Positions 52,261-64,000 of a stretch of 64,000 nucleotides of DNA are shown one piece after another. The notes below the pieces were generated by a model that saw only the letters and a list, made by a program, of their open reading frames with translations, was not told the origin of the DNA and made no database searches. Position 1 is the first letter of the stretch. Every line of letters begins with the position of its first letter. Origin of the DNA: Kappaphycus alvarezii (taxonomy: Eukaryota; Rhodophyta; Florideophyceae; Gigartinales; Solieriaceae); the NCBI GenBank assembly GCA_002205965.3, contig NADL03000691.1:1426001-1490000 (forward strand), written 5' to 3'. Both the position numbers and the translations under genes were made by a program.

Positions 52261-55200
52261 AGTAACCCTGTTTTTGTTTGATCTCTATCGCGAGCTCATT
52301 TCCTTATTGTGAGGCCACTGTCCGAAAAGACTAAGAAAACAACCTTAACGGGCAAAACGGCAGAATAAGGAAACCCCGGGGTCGGGGATAAGAACTACAC
52401 AACGGGGTGTCCGACCCCTCTTTTCCCTTTACAGAGCTTCCGGCTCTAGTAGCTCAGCACGGCACTGTGCAGAAAGTTGGATGAGCCTTGGTTAATCAAA
52501 ATAGGATTGAGTTGACGCACAAAAAATGAGGTGGTAACGCCGGGTTGTAAGAGCTATGGACCTAAAATGGTCCACACGGACTTATCGGTAACGACTTGAA
52601 AAGCCTTGGAAGGATAATTCAGCGTATTCTTTTTCGAGAGAGCTCCTCTTGCGGGCACGAATCGTGTAGGTGGGAGTTGGAAAATCCTTATTGGCCTAAA
52701 TAGGCGCTCGGTTTATACTCGTAAGAGTTTGATGAGAAAACATTGCAGTGTGAAACAGCATGCCACTCCAAGGACATCTTCCCTACAGGGATTGCGACCA
52801 CCTGTTGAGGTATAGAATAGAACATCTAACGGTGTGAATGTGAAACTGCAGTGTACCTTCCCTGTAGGGAATCTCATTTTCTCTGCAGAGGTAGAAAAGA
52901 ACGGTAAAAACGTGAAAACGAAAGGTTCAAATCTTGTAAAGGGTCTAAGGCGAGCCAATATAGGAATAAATGGATCAAACGGGAACGAGCCTATATCGAT
53001 TGCAGGAAAGATGGGCCGTGGGAATTCCAAACGGAAAAGACTTCGCCCGAAATGTGTAAACTGTAAATCGAACTCGGTTAGTTTACAAACCCCAGTGGTG
53101 GAGCTCGGGTAAGTCCGCATATATGCAAGGCCCACCAAGGTGAAATATGGTCGCACGACCATAGCTATCTTGACTAAACTAAAATATATGGCTATAAGCT
53201 GATACATAGCCACAAAAGAGTATTTACACTGTATTACACTACAGATTGTACTAATTACAGTAATAATTACACAGAATTCTCGCACAGAAAGCTTAGATAG
53301 CTGAATGTCAACTTGTCCTCAGAAACAATTCGCGTCCCAACTCAACGCAAGGTAAAATACACCAAAATGAATTGCACTACATTTATATCTTCTGAGCGTG
53401 CCCTTCGAGACATTTTTGTACAACCCCTTCCACTATGCATTAACCCATTTCACTGTCCTCGTATTTATTAGATTTTATCAGCTTCCAAAAACCTCATGAT
53501 GCAATCCCGAAGTTGTTTATCCGAGCTAACGTTCCTCCACGCCGGTCCAATACGTCCAACGGTGCGAATCAACACCTTTCATCAGTTTCTAGAAAAGAAC
53601 TTAAAACCGTAGAATGATCGTAGTCACCCAAGTAATTTCTTTGTCAGCTAATGTCTCATTACCTCTCTGTGCGATATCGCGTGCCAATATGACGTCAACA
53701 ACAGTATTCTCACGTGACGTAGGTAAATTACTCTTTTATAAGTTTTCCAACACTTAACTAGTGATCTACACGTCAACTCTTCCTTGCTAAAGGACCAGAC
53801 TGGTATTGGAGATCGCTTGACCTCTGTCAGTTTCTTCTGTTTAGTTCCCTGTTCCCCTTTCGCAGACTGTCTTCAGTAGTATTCACTTAGCGATAACGCC
53901 ATGTTCCTATTATATTCTCGTGTCAGATGGCCACTGCCTAGATGTGTGTGCTAGTAATGGCCCGCTTTCTTGATAGAATGCTACTACTTCCACTTCTTGT
54001 CATTTCAACCAGCCGCAACTCGAACCTGCAGTTCCGTACGGACTCTAGCATCCATTTACATCTTGAACATAACTTTGATAGGTATGACTTCTTATTCCTA
54101 ACACGATCGTAGTGTCCACCACGATTACCAGCAATTAGGATTACTCATGTATTTCTCCCGCGTGGGATGGGTTCTTTCTTGTTTGACTGTAAAAGAGGAC
54201 GGCGAACATGCCTACATCTTACTTATGGGTATGCCCGAGGTTGGCTGACTGTAGTAGGACCAGCGTGGCCACGTTTAATTTTCATTATTTCTTTGAAGGG
54301 TTGGCCAGGGCATACTTTGTCGATACTTTTCGGGCTAGTACGACACCCAATCACAGGGCAGCACTTGGCTCACCTCATGGCTGGTCTGATGGACCCCTTC
54401 TGCCCACACGTGGCACTTTCCAGCAAGGAGGGCGGACCCAGTGGATATTTCAACATGTGTACACCTTTTGCGGCCTTAACAGTAACAACTCACTGTCAAC
54501 TAACACTAATTACTGTCAACTATGGATGCAGAGGATATTTATCTCTCTCGCCCGACCAACAGCTAACTAACATGTGGTTTTACACTAATTTGTTGGCCAT
54601 GGGACGACTGACTGCTACGATCTGGCAAAGTAAGTGCAGTACCTAAATGTCAACCCTCATTTATGGCCATGTTTGGGCCTTTTTTTAGTTACTCGGCGAA
54701 ACAACTGTAGTTTAGAGTAGTGTACAATATTAGTAATAGTTGGCCGAGTTGCACACCCTGGGATTTCCTTGGGAAGGCGAGTTGTTCCCTGAGCTTGAGT
54801 CTTTGGTAGTAAACTCTAGCTTTTGCCGCTTCACAGCCCACTCGCCGCCTCTATTACCCCTTTCATAGTTTCCCTTCTCTTCCCTTTCTTTCTGTCGGCC
54901 GAATATCTACCGGTATTGTTGAAAGCTTTGTTCTGTATTTTCTATCTGTGACTCCTTGGCCAACAGTAGTGAGTAAAACCTCCTGGGCCTATTCGCGAGG
55001 TACTTGCGCTTCGTGCATGTGCGTAGCCGTGGCCACCCCCACACTACTACACTGAACTACGTTCGAAACGCCTGCCATTCTGGCCATTCACTTCCCTCAA
55101 GCACTTTCCATTTGTCCTAATTGATAGCTTTGATAATGGCGTTAGAAGGACCTTCTACAGTGCTGGTATTTGATCTTACATACGCAAGGGCAGCCGCTCA

Positions 55201-55667
55201 TGATAATGCTGCGTTACCTACTAGCGGCCCCATCATAGGGTCTCTTTATGTCCTCCCACCATACGGTGGTAGTTCCCAGTAGTGATCGCCAACGATCCCC
55301 ATAACTTGCGCAAAAAGGCGTCAAGTTGGCATCCACAAAGATGCGGGCCTGAATGCATAGAGCTCTGGTGGTTTGCGTGCAGTGAAGTGCTTGTGTACCC
55401 CTCTGAGGAATAGAATAGATATTTTATGCGTTCAGGAAGCCCGACTTTCTTATGAAATTCCAGCCGTTCACTGCTGGCGTTGTATATTTCCAACAGCCAA
55501 TAGGCTTACAAGGCTTGTTCGAAATTAAAATTTCTCCTGTGCCATGTGACTCGGGCGTGGTTTTTGGCGACTCTTTCTATATTTTTCATTACAAACTCAC
55601 GCTTGGTCAAAAAGCCGTTACCAACGCGGCTGTACACTGTACAGTGTAAACCTGTTTCTATCTGCAG
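52261..55667. other. Unassigned region
   Basis: ORFs here include a Phe-rich minus-strand ORF of 190 residues (52713-53285), a basic 92-residue plus-strand ORF over the same DNA (52834-53112) and a 159-residue plus-strand ORF (54167-54646). Opposite-strand overlap and the lack of motifs argue against calling genes. The 5' LTR of the minus-strand copia element would be expected near 52260-53300, but no second copy was found to define it. Confidence 0.3.
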
Positions 55668-55691
55668 TTGGTATTTCACACATCATCCCAT

Positions 55692-56579
55692 ATGGGTAGC
55701 GCTCCCGTTGTCAACCAAGTTTTCAATTACTGTATATCTGTCTCCGTAAGGACAATAGGCTATCGTTCTGCCTCAAGGCTTTCCACCTTCTTTCCCGACT
55801 ACCTCTTGGCTGTCATGGTGGCATCACACTTTGCGCACCCCTCTGGGATTCTTCCGTCTCATTCATTTTCACTGGCTGCAGTCGCTCGTGCTAGACTTCT
55901 ATCTTGCCGTCCCTTATGTTTTTTTCGTTACCATTCCAGACAGGCACAAAACTCCGCTGTGAAGTGCTTCCATGTGAGTCAGCCTCTTGGCAATTCCTCT
56001 TCTGGTCACCCATCTTTTTCGCCCCTTTTCCATTACCCTTTCTCCAACTCCACACCCGACCTCTCGGTCACCATTACCGATCCCATCGTCGCTCCATATT
56101 CACCAGGAATCGCTCCCACTCTCATATGGTTGTTTATCTCTCAACATTCTCATCGTATTTCGTCTTCCGTTCCTGTGAGTGCGTCGCCTCACCATATGGC
56201 TTCACGTGCCAACTATGCACAGGGTCACGCTACACCTACTCCGTCGGTCTCTGGGCATAAAGTGGGGCTATCGCCCGACATGACCACGTCTTTTCCGTTA
56301 TCGGGTAGCTCTGGCGCAGTGCTTTCTAACCGAATTGCACCTTTTCATGGATATGCGCCATATTCGAGAGACCCATATCAACATGCTCTTTATTTCCATC
56401 CGGATTATGAAGGAAAGCCGTCCAATCAACTGGATGCGCCGTCGCCTCGACCAGTGTCTAAATACTGGGAAGAGCCATTGGACTGCAGGATTTTAGCTCC
56501 CATATCACGGTATCAGTCAACTTCGACTGGCTTCTCTTACCCTCAAGGGCCCGCACAACCATCCAGCCATGGGCTTTGA
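55692..56579 (+). CDS. Hypothetical Ser/Pro-rich protein
   Basis: 295 residues from the first ATG (the frame is open from 55668). Composition is rich in Ser, Pro, His and Tyr, with no known domain. The first half is moderately hydrophobic; the second half has YAPYSRDPYQHALYF and a Pro-rich end. It lies about 500 bp upstream of a TATATAAGG word in LTR DNA that ends at 57456, so it could be carried in the U3 of that LTR, as the acidic ORF is in element A. That is inference. It could also be a chance ORF in a C/T-rich stretch. Confidence 0.35.
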   Translation: MGSAPVVNQVFNYCISVSVRTIGYRSASRLSTFFPDYLLAVMVASHFAHPSGILPSHSFSLAAVARARLLSCRPLCFFRYHSRQAQNSAVKCFHVSQPLGNSSSGHPSFSPLFHYPFSNSTPDLSVTITDPIVAPYSPGIAPTLIWLFISQHSHRISSSVPVSASPHHMASRANYAQGHATPTPSVSGHKVGLSPDMTTSFPLSGSSGAVLSNRIAPFHGYAPYSRDPYQHALYFHPDYEGKPSNQLDAPSPRPVSKYWEEPLDCRILAPISRYQSTSTGFSYPQGPAQPSSHGL

Positions 56580-57083
56580 AATTAGAGCAACTGGAAACCA
56601 ACGCCCTCTCCTTCCACTTCTGCTACCAGTTATTATCTCCCCCTTGCGAGGTACCAAAGTTACTTCTCAATGCGAGACAATCCGGGGATTTTCTTCGGAG
56701 CCAAGTGTTATTACCCTGATGTACTCAAGGACATCTCGAGCATCGCTGCTGAGTACGCTGACTGAGCTGGAAATTTGCCTTGTGGTATTCCTCTTCTGGC
56801 CATTTCAATGCCGTATTGGCAACTTAGGATAGCGGTCTCGCCGTCCCACTTGTGGGTCACTCCCACAATGACGTTAAGCATGGCTATTGATATAATGAAA
56901 ATTCTAGATATTACTTGGCATGCTGCGCTGGCTGCGCTGGCATGCTGTGCTGGCTGCGCTGTCACTACACTTACAATTTTATTTTCAATCATTTTTAGAG
57001 GGATGCTTTGCATCGAACTGTGGCGGTGCAGATATGCCAAATGGGTACTGTATGGGTGCTAGAAATCGTGAGGGTTGAAAACT

Positions 57084-57456
57084 CTATATAAGGGGCCGTT
57101 TGCATGAAACGGTAAGGGCACTTGTGAGCCAGCTTACCCGAGCGGGGCGCTAAACAAATTAAGTTGCGCACAAAGCATAAAGCAAGTTGGAAGACAACTT
57201 CAAGTCAAGTCCCAAATAGTTAGGAAGTTGAGAGTCAACCTCAGACACAAGAAGCATCTATTTGACGATAGTCAGTGAGCATAGGTGGTAGACCCTGCCC
57301 CTTCCATACTTCCTTGTAGCCCTCTCAACTCTCTTTCGTATACACTCCTTTTTATTCGTTCAAGTATACCACGGTAGCACTTTTGTCGCTCGCAACACCT
57401 CCTTCTTGGGGTAGTTGGTTCTAAGTATATCTTTTCTTGACGATATACCCCTATCA
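57084..57456 (+). repeat. LTR right end (E), shares R/U5 with element A
   Basis: TATATAAGG lies near 57087. From about 57180 the sequence follows the element A LTR: AGCAAGTTGGAAGACAACTT, GTAGACCCTGCCCCTTCC, TACCACGGTAGCACTTTTGT, and the end TATACCCCTATCA at 57456. Upstream of the TATA box there is no similarity to the element A U3. The left end of this LTR is not found. Confidence 0.8.
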
Positions 57457-57459
57457 GCT

Positions 57460-59107
57460 ATCTTCCAATTCATGGATTCCGTCATTCGGAGGTTGAAAAT
57501 CCCGTATCAGTACGAGCAATCCCTAACGAATAATGTGCCGACACCTTGCAATATTGCACCGAAGGTAAAGTGCTCTACCTTAAGCAAATGTTATTTTGGG
57601 TGATGGCAACCGGGTAGCCAAGACTAACTCCTTTTGGAGGGGTTATGAAAGTGTTTCTCAAGAAGCGTTGCTCTGGCAGCGTCCAATTGTCCCTGACGGA
57701 TTCGGACATCTCAATTGGAAAGACCACTCATTCCACAGGTACACAGTTTGCTACGAACTACGTATGAGATCAAAGACCGTGTACTTTTTCGCTTACCAAA
57801 TGGTAGAGGTCAGTGCTATGGCAGAAATCGCCTATGCCAGCCGATATGTCCATGTGCGGAACTGGTGGCACAACTACGAAGTCCTTCAAGGATTTTGGGC
57901 TGAGCTCGTTTCGGTGTACACATATTTCGGTACTCAACTGTTCAACTCCGAGTCTGTTATTTGAACTGTCTTTCGTTCGAAATGGTGTGTATGTGTTGCG
58001 GCGACTCTTCTTTGGGATATACACGACATGTGGATTGTTTGGTGAGTACCGACTCCACTTTGTGCCTTATAGACCATATTGATTACTCTATCCTTTTAGG
58101 GCATGGCGACAATAACTTGGAAGTTCATGCTCTTCTCAAGAACATTTTTGAGGTAGACTGGGATTCCTTTGATACGGCTCGCAAATCTAAACGTCCGACA
58201 ACCAAAGGAAAGTCGATCGCCTGATAGAACTCATCAGTCATCGAGGGACCACGTGTGGAGCAATCCGCTACCCGGAAAGCTCTGTTCTCGAGCCGATGCT
58301 TTGGCTGGTCGTCGACCTGGTGCCGCAAGCTCCGTAAGGAGAGTTTCTGTGGCTCCACCCAGTTATGAAGACTTACGCGCAACCTCTGCAGTTCCCGTCT
58401 TGTATTCCGGCTTTGGTAATGTAATCCATCAGGTTTCAGTACCTCCAGCACCTATACAAGTGGAATATCCGCCTTCGTCCATCGCCAACCCTCAAGCCGC
58501 GCCTCCTACTAAACAACAGCATTTCGAAACCACTCTTACGGAGGAAAGCATGCCAGAGGAAGTCCGAGAAGTGACTCCGGTAACGGAACCGCTTTCTGCG
58601 CGCACTCCGGCTTCTACCCGACTACCACATCTTTCGCCTCCATTCGCTTCGGCTGCTCCTGTATCTCCTCCCATGGAAGTTAGGTCACCTACCCTTTTTG
58701 GGCCTAAAACAACTCTACGAACTGCGCCGCCTACTCATCGTTCTCGCGTCCCTACTTTTAAGGGTCTTGGCCCCATTAGAAAAAGGCGTCGGTATCTCGC
58801 TGAAAGGGTCGGTAACAGATCGAACCCGCCTTAAAGAGCACCTCTTTGGACTCCGTCTTCTCAGGTCGGTTCTAGTATGCCGCTAATGGCCAAAGCACCA
58901 GTGGCGGGTCCAACTGATATGGTTCCTGTGGTATCCCCTACGGGTATTTTGTTGCGCACTTTGGCTCCCGCGACACAAAGCCCACTTGCTCAAGCATTCC
59001 AGAACGCCTTAAAGCGGGTTGGTGTGGACGAAGACGCCATTGAAGAAGCGTCACTGGACGACCTTCGTCTTCTGATGAGGATATATGGTACCAATTCCGG
59101 GGCCTAA
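57460..59107 (+). pseudogene. Probable gag region behind LTR E, broken
   Basis: Three or more plus-strand frames follow one another. MDSVIRRLKIPYQYEQSL comes first (57472-57600), then a 122-residue frame (57596-57964), then 57961-58224. A Pro/Ser-rich frame follows at 58169-58834, and LAQAFQNALKRVGVDEDAI closes the set at 58877-59107. Position directly after an LTR, the basic Pro-rich middle and the helical end suit gag, but no zinc knuckle or capsid signature is certain. No pol follows; the next recognised coding DNA is on the other strand. Confidence 0.4.
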
Positions 59108-59110
59108 TTA

Positions 59111-60000
59111 GGCATTTATCTCGCCGAGTAGCTTCTGTAGTTCCAATAAACAATGATTTTCTTGTTCATCCTGTTCGGACTTGACCTGCAAAGGTTTTAA
59201 GTTCCCCTTTTTGTTCGTTTTCAACTGCAACAGCCTCCAAAAGTGGTCTGCAAAGTTGAAGCGAGATGAGAGGTCACGCTACGGGTGTAGCATAGCTTCT
59301 CTGAATAAATTTTGCAGTTTTGATCCAAAAAGATCTTTTCATCCCAGAGGGGGGCTATCAGTTTGCTTTGGCGGGGTCAACCCTTTTCTTTTGAAATATC
59401 GTGTGATGATACTGTGAGGCAGTCCGGTAACCGGCTCCCACGTGTTCTCCGACATCGGATATCCGTATCACTTAACTAAAAGCATTATCATTCTCTTAAT
59501 AGCCTTCTGGGCAATGACTTTTTGTATGACATATTAGGTCTCACCACCCTCTACTCGCTCATCCTTCCTAGGTCCTTGACGGTCCCGAAGTGTGCACTCT
59601 ACATTTTTCGTGACTATTTTTGACCCAACGAATTGCCCTCTTGGGTCCGTTCTTGCCCTGTTTTCAAGTGCTCGCTCCTGTCAACACGAACGGCCCTGCC
59701 TCCATAGGAGCCATTCCAATAGAGGTCGTCCTCACCATCCTCTGTTTTCCCACCCATGGGGTCTTCTTCTGACTCTATATGTTTAGTTCCTTGTCGATAT
59801 CCAGTTGTTCCTCTTCTGGGACTAATTTATCCCCCTCCTTTGGTTCCTTGAGAAACTTTGCCAGTCCGTGCGACGTAGATATTACTTGTGGAATCATTGC
59901 GCATTCTGCAAGTGCCATCACGCCAGTGTGCTGTTCCCTGTCCTCGCAGACCTCCTCCTGTTTCTTCTCCGTTTGCGATATTTCCCAAATTACCTCAAGG
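59111..60000. other. Spacer
   Basis: No recognisable gene. Small ORFs only. The plus-strand ORF of 193 residues starting at 59779 is antisense to the gypsy integrase remnant that follows and is not called. Confidence 0.4.
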
Positions 60001-60009
60001 AAACACCTT

Positions 60010-62770
60010 TCAGACTGCTATCGACCGCCTATTCCATTGGAATTGGCGAGATTCAATCCGGTTCCGGGAAAGACATTTGCGCTCATCACCTCGGGCGATC
60101 ACCACAGTATCGTTAACGACTGCCACTACCTGATAGGGCCCTGTGGCTACTCTAGCAAGCATATTTTGAGGCCCACCAGCCGTTCCTGGCTTATTATGTT
60201 GAAATACAAAAGAAATCACTGGGATTTCATAGCGAGGCTTAGGCAGACGTGCGTCAAAATTCCGCTTATAGCGGGCTTGATCCTTACGGAGACTCTTGTA
60301 CGTTTTCTCTATAAGTCTATGAAGCCACGACTGCCGCCTGAGGTAGTACTTGAGATGTGACTCGAACTCATCCAGCGTAGGCTGTGCTTGAAGCGCGATG
60401 CTCTTGGGAGTTTTTGACGAAACTAGCTCTAATGGAGCGATGTTGGTGGTTCTAAGAACCTGCGTCTTGTACCCAAACGTAGCGACATCGCTAAATCGAT
60501 CCCAATTCTTGGATCAATCCCCAGTATACTTCCTTAATGCTGATAGCAGAGTGCGGTTAAACCGTTCCACTTGACCATTGGTCTGTAGCTGATACGTTGT
60601 CTTAAATATATCCCTGATCCTTAGGATCCGACAAACGTTCTGAAAGAACTTAGAGGTGAGCTGTGTCTCGTTATTGGAGAGAATCTTGACCGGCAGTCAA
60701 TATAAAAACACCCAATAGTGAACAAATGCTAAAACGACTTGCGCATCGGTGATAAACTTGAGCAGAACTGTGCATACCAGCTTGGAGTAGCGGTCGCTTA
60801 CTACCGAAAGGTAAGTATTCCCTCGATTTATAGCAAAAAGCTTTCCCAGAATGTCGACAGCGACTCCAGCGGAGCATTGGATGTAAACAAATTCATCTCC
60901 TTTGCGTTTTAGGCAACTTGACTCGTTTCCGAGCGCATTCTGGACAGTTTCGTGCTACTACACTGCAGTCTAAAGCCATTTTTGGCCAGCAAAAATGCCT
61001 TCTCATACTCTAGTTAAGCTTGCGACCACCTTGGTGACCATCAAGCTTGGCGTAAGGACTCATGACTAATACGCATCCCTTAAGAGATTGAGTTACAACT
61101 AATTATACTTGCTACGAAGCTATGCGACAGATTTTTTCTTCAAACTCTGTCTTGTCGCTAATAAACGACTTTAGGTCTTCCAAATTGAATCGATGACGAA
61201 TGTAATGACAAAAATCGTAGACAGCTTGTTAGCGAGGACATTTTCCAGGTATTATCGCCTCGAAAAGAGCGGAATCAAACCCCTCCCTCTCTCCAAGCGC
61301 GAGGAAGTCGCCGCACACTCCACAGTCTTCTGCTTGCACGTTATCGTCTTCGTCATCAGACGGATAGGCGAATAAGCGCCTAACCGTATTGACAGTCAGA
61401 ATATCGGCTATGAAGCAGGGAATGTCGTCACTGAGAGGTTTTTCGTTAAGAATAGAGGATAGCAAACCCGAGAGTGCGTCGGCTTGTGTGTTAGCAGAGC
61501 TCTTCTTATCAATGATATCGAAGTCAAACTCAGAAAGGTGTAAATGCTATCGAATTACGCGTCCACCTGGATCAGTTGTATTAAGTAACCAACACAACGG
61601 TGTGTGATTCATTTACACTGTAAAGTACTCTCTAAAGAAGTACAGCCCTAAAGTCTGCAAAGCTAGTACTACCGCAAGGCATTCTTTTTCCGAAACAGAG
61701 TAGTTTCTTTCAACAGATGCTGAAGCCCTTGCTAAGAAACCCATAGGCTTGAGGGTGCCATCCTCATGGGTTTGAAACAAAGCGGCACCAATGTGATAGT
61801 CACTTTAGTCAGTTTCAACGGAGTAAGGCAAACCCTTATGTTGCAACGCTAATATTGGCGGCAATAAGATGGATTCCTTAAGGATATGAAATGCCTTCTT
61901 GCATTCTGCAGAGAGTTCGCCGAGCTGAACTGATTGCCCTTTCTTTAAAAGCTATTTCGGTGGATGTGCCAACTTAGCGTAGTGCGGAACGAAGCGTCTG
62001 TAGACGTTACACAACCACAAAAAGCTTCTGAACTGTTTTTGCTTCATGTGATAGCCCGCTTTCTTGAACGCCTCGATGCGTGCTTGATCAATCTCGATCG
62101 TAACTGGCCAAAAGATGTCGCCTAGGTAATTGCTACATTCTACAAAAAAACTCACACTTGCCCAGCTTGAGTTGCACTACAGCGCCCTGAAGGACCCTTA
62201 AATTCCCGTCAACGTGGTTGATATGTTCTTTATAGCTTGAGCTGAAGATTATAAAGTCCTCTAAACATGCGAGACAGGTCTTCCACCTGAACTTCGCGAG
62301 AATATTGTCCATCGCTCTCTGGAAGGAAGCTGGCGCGTCGGTCAATAGAAAAGGCATACTATTGTACTGGTTCAAACCAGACTGACAACCAAATACCGTC
62401 TTGTGACGATCCCCTTCCGGTATCAGCATTTTAAAGTAGCCACAAATGCCATCGAGCGCGAAGAATACCTTCTTATCTCCAAGGGAATTCAAACACTCGT
62501 CTATACGAGGCAAAAAGTAATTATACTTGACCGCCACAGAGGTCAAACGCCTATAATCCACACAAAAGCGCAGTGAATAAGCCTATTTTGGTACAATGAG
62601 TACTGGGCCTGCCCACTAAGACTGCATAGGTTTAATGAGCTCTGCATTGAGCATCTTCTGGACCTCTTGGTTTTCAATTTCCCTTGCCTTATGGCCTGCC
62701 CCATGGAGTTCTTGCGCTATGGGCCGGGTCCCTGGGACTAAAACTATGCGACAGTGTAGGTGGCAATCAT
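60010..62770 (-). pseudogene. pol: Ty3/gypsy pol remnant D: RT, RNase H, integrase, minus strand
   Basis: From 62750 downward: IVLVPGTRPIAQELHGAG, then EVQKMLNAELIKPMQS, the approach to reverse transcriptase. MDYRRLTSVAVKYNYFLPRI and VFFALDGICGYFKMLIPEGD follow, then MPFLLTDAPASFQRAMD and CLEDFIIFSS, where the active site reads C-L-E-D instead of Y-x-D-D (62133-62561). Past a frame change come LGDIFWPVTIEIDQARIEAF and FLWLCNVYRRFVPHYAKLA (61952-62155). RNase H is recognisable by SEKECLAVVLALQT (near 61680), but its first Asp block is followed by a stop. NCPECARKRVKLPK (near 60920) is the Cys-Cys end of the integrase zinc-binding domain. Below this only scattered similarity remains. Confidence 0.8.
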
Positions 62771-62789
62771 AGAAAGGTGTTCCGTTCTC

Positions 62790-64000
62790 TCATGATACGG
62801 ATGAGTCACCTTGCATGGATAGCGCTCCTAGAGCTCTTCCCAGTACTTGAGCAGAGCTCGTATTGTGGGTGCTTCGCTTTTGTTGTAACGCATGGATTGG
62901 AATAATTCGTACGGAATGCAGGCCACTTCACAGTCGGTTGCGACGCCTTACCATGAATGGCCAGAACCTTCGACCCGACATCAAATGTCCACAGTAGCTC
63001 AGGGGTGCCCTTATTTTGTTTCCCCTTCCTGGCCCGGTTGCACCTACAGTTTTTGGAGGTTAGGAGCTCCGTCTCTCTTCCCTTAGATTCCATGTTAGCA
63101 CCTTCGACATCCTCTTGTACAATTCTAGGAGCCTTTCCATACATTAGATCAAAAGGGCAGCGCCTTTCGCTGCTTTTCCTACGCCTGTAACCGTACAAAA
63201 CCTTTGTCACAGCGTCCTCCCCGGAGACGTCGTTTCCCGTCATGTTCTTTGATATGGCCCTTTTCACTTTTCCCGCCATCCTCTCTGCCTTCCCGTTAGA
63301 CATAAGAGAATAGGCCAGAACCGTTTCACTCTTAATTCCGTTTTTATTCATAAATTTGGCAAAAAATGTAGCCGTATAGCAAGGCACGTTGTCCGAAATT
63401 ATTCTCGTAGGCAGGATAAAAGGCTCTATTAGTTCCTTCTTTATAGATTCAATGACTGCGTCAGCGGTTGCGTCCTTTACTAGCATTGCAGATGGCCATC
63501 CTTTCATTTGGTCAGCTCTTATGAGTGGGTATTTGTTCCAAGATTGGGTTTTATTAAAGGGGCCGGCGAAATACAGGGAGATTGAATTAAATAGCCCTGT
63601 AATAGGAATGCTGAGAGTAGATGAAACTCTCAGCAAGTGAACTCTTGGAAACCATCGCAACTTTTACCGAGGTAATAGATGTGTCTGTGCACTTCAGGCC
63701 ACCAAAATCTTTCCGTGATGAATTGTTTCGTTGTGCTAGGGCCCTAATGCCCTAATTCATCGGGTAAGGTTCTCAAAAACTCGACTCTTTTTACTATTAG
63801 AGCCACTAGCCGGGGACCTGCTTTTTTTCAACCGAAATAGCTTTATTTCCCATACAAAAAATACTTTTTGGTTTCGTTTCATCAGGTCCCTGTGTTTCAC
63901 ATCAATTTTTTTGATCGCTAGCCCCATCAGAAACTGTAAAGGGGATTTCAATTTGGCTTTAAGGTCATCCAGTCCAGCCGTATCAACGACGGCCACTTCG
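62790..64000 (-). mobile_element. pol: Element A relative: integrase, runs off the window, minus strand
   Basis: 63757-63996 (IKKIDVKHRDLMKRNQKVFF) matches the element A linker at 37200-37270. The integrase frame 62806-63660 has ISLYFAGPFNKTQ (the first catalytic Asp position reads Tyr), RIISDNVPC (second Asp) and YSLMSNGKAERMAGKVKRAI (Glu). GYRRRKSSERRCPFDLMYGK and FDVGSKVLAIHGKASQPTVK then SSRSAIHAR follow. Similarity to element A ends near 62800, where gypsy D begins, so the region behind integrase is lost or replaced. Upstream parts lie beyond 64000. Confidence 0.85.

Noticed and set aside
52713..53285. 190-residue Phe-rich minus-strand ORF
   Set aside because: Overlaps a basic ORF on the plus strand; it looks like the complement of a purine-rich stretch and has no domain.

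Overview
The window is repeat-dominated eukaryotic DNA. There are no bacterial operons, ribosome binding sites or rRNA genes. Nearly every coding stretch I recognise is retrotransposon-derived, and most carries frameshifts or stops. The style (Ty3/gypsy, copia-type and restriction-endonuclease-like non-LTR elements, TATA boxes, short degenerate ORFs) suggests a fungus or fungus-like protist with a repeat-rich genome; I cannot name the species from sequence alone.

Layout. 1-10 kb: sparse spacer with small repeats, a tandem pair of related unknown genes on the minus strand (3601-5300) and several 3' tails of a non-LTR element. 9.7-12.7 kb: a decayed minus-strand LTR-retroelement polyprotein (gag-like, protease, integrase), then a partial LTR ending at 13479. 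13.5-15.3 kb: first copy of a duplicated segment carrying the N-terminal part of the non-LTR element; the second copy lies at 31.0-42.2 kb. 15.6-23.8 kb: nested non-LTR copies on both strands. 24.06-28.48 kb: a truncated Ty3/gypsy element (B). 28.48-32.0 kb: a minus-strand non-LTR copy split by a solo LTR (about 29122-30472). 32014-41014: an almost intact 9.0-kb Ty3/gypsy element (A) with two LTRs and a 5-bp target duplication. 42.4-47.5 kb: AT-rich, no genes seen. 47.5-48.9 kb: plus-strand remnant of the 10-12 kb element family. 49.9-52.3 kb: minus-strand copia pol remnant. 52.3-57.4 kb: mostly unassigned, ending in an LTR whose last 280 bp match element A. 57.4-59.1 kb: probable gag-like ORFs. 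60.0-62.8 kb: minus-strand gypsy pol (D). 62.8-64.0 kb: minus-strand element A relative running off the end.

The main biological signal has three parts. (1) The short repeat scattered through the window is the 3' end of the non-LTR element. It has a fixed 3' terminus (ACCCAAACGTTCCCC-like, no poly-A) and a variable 5' truncation. Several copies are only 39-80 bp long, yet have clear 4-12 bp target duplications, and the interrupted host frame reads through once they are removed. (2) Element A LTRs are long (1.44 and 1.48 kb) and carry an acidic ORF, which is recognisable in two diverged solo or partial LTRs nearby. (3) Element A has an extra region behind integrase made of two related domains of about 115 residues joined by a Gly/Pro/Arg-rich linker; I recognise no family for it.

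Reading frames were translated by eye and boundaries are approximate unless a target duplication or LTR end fixes them.
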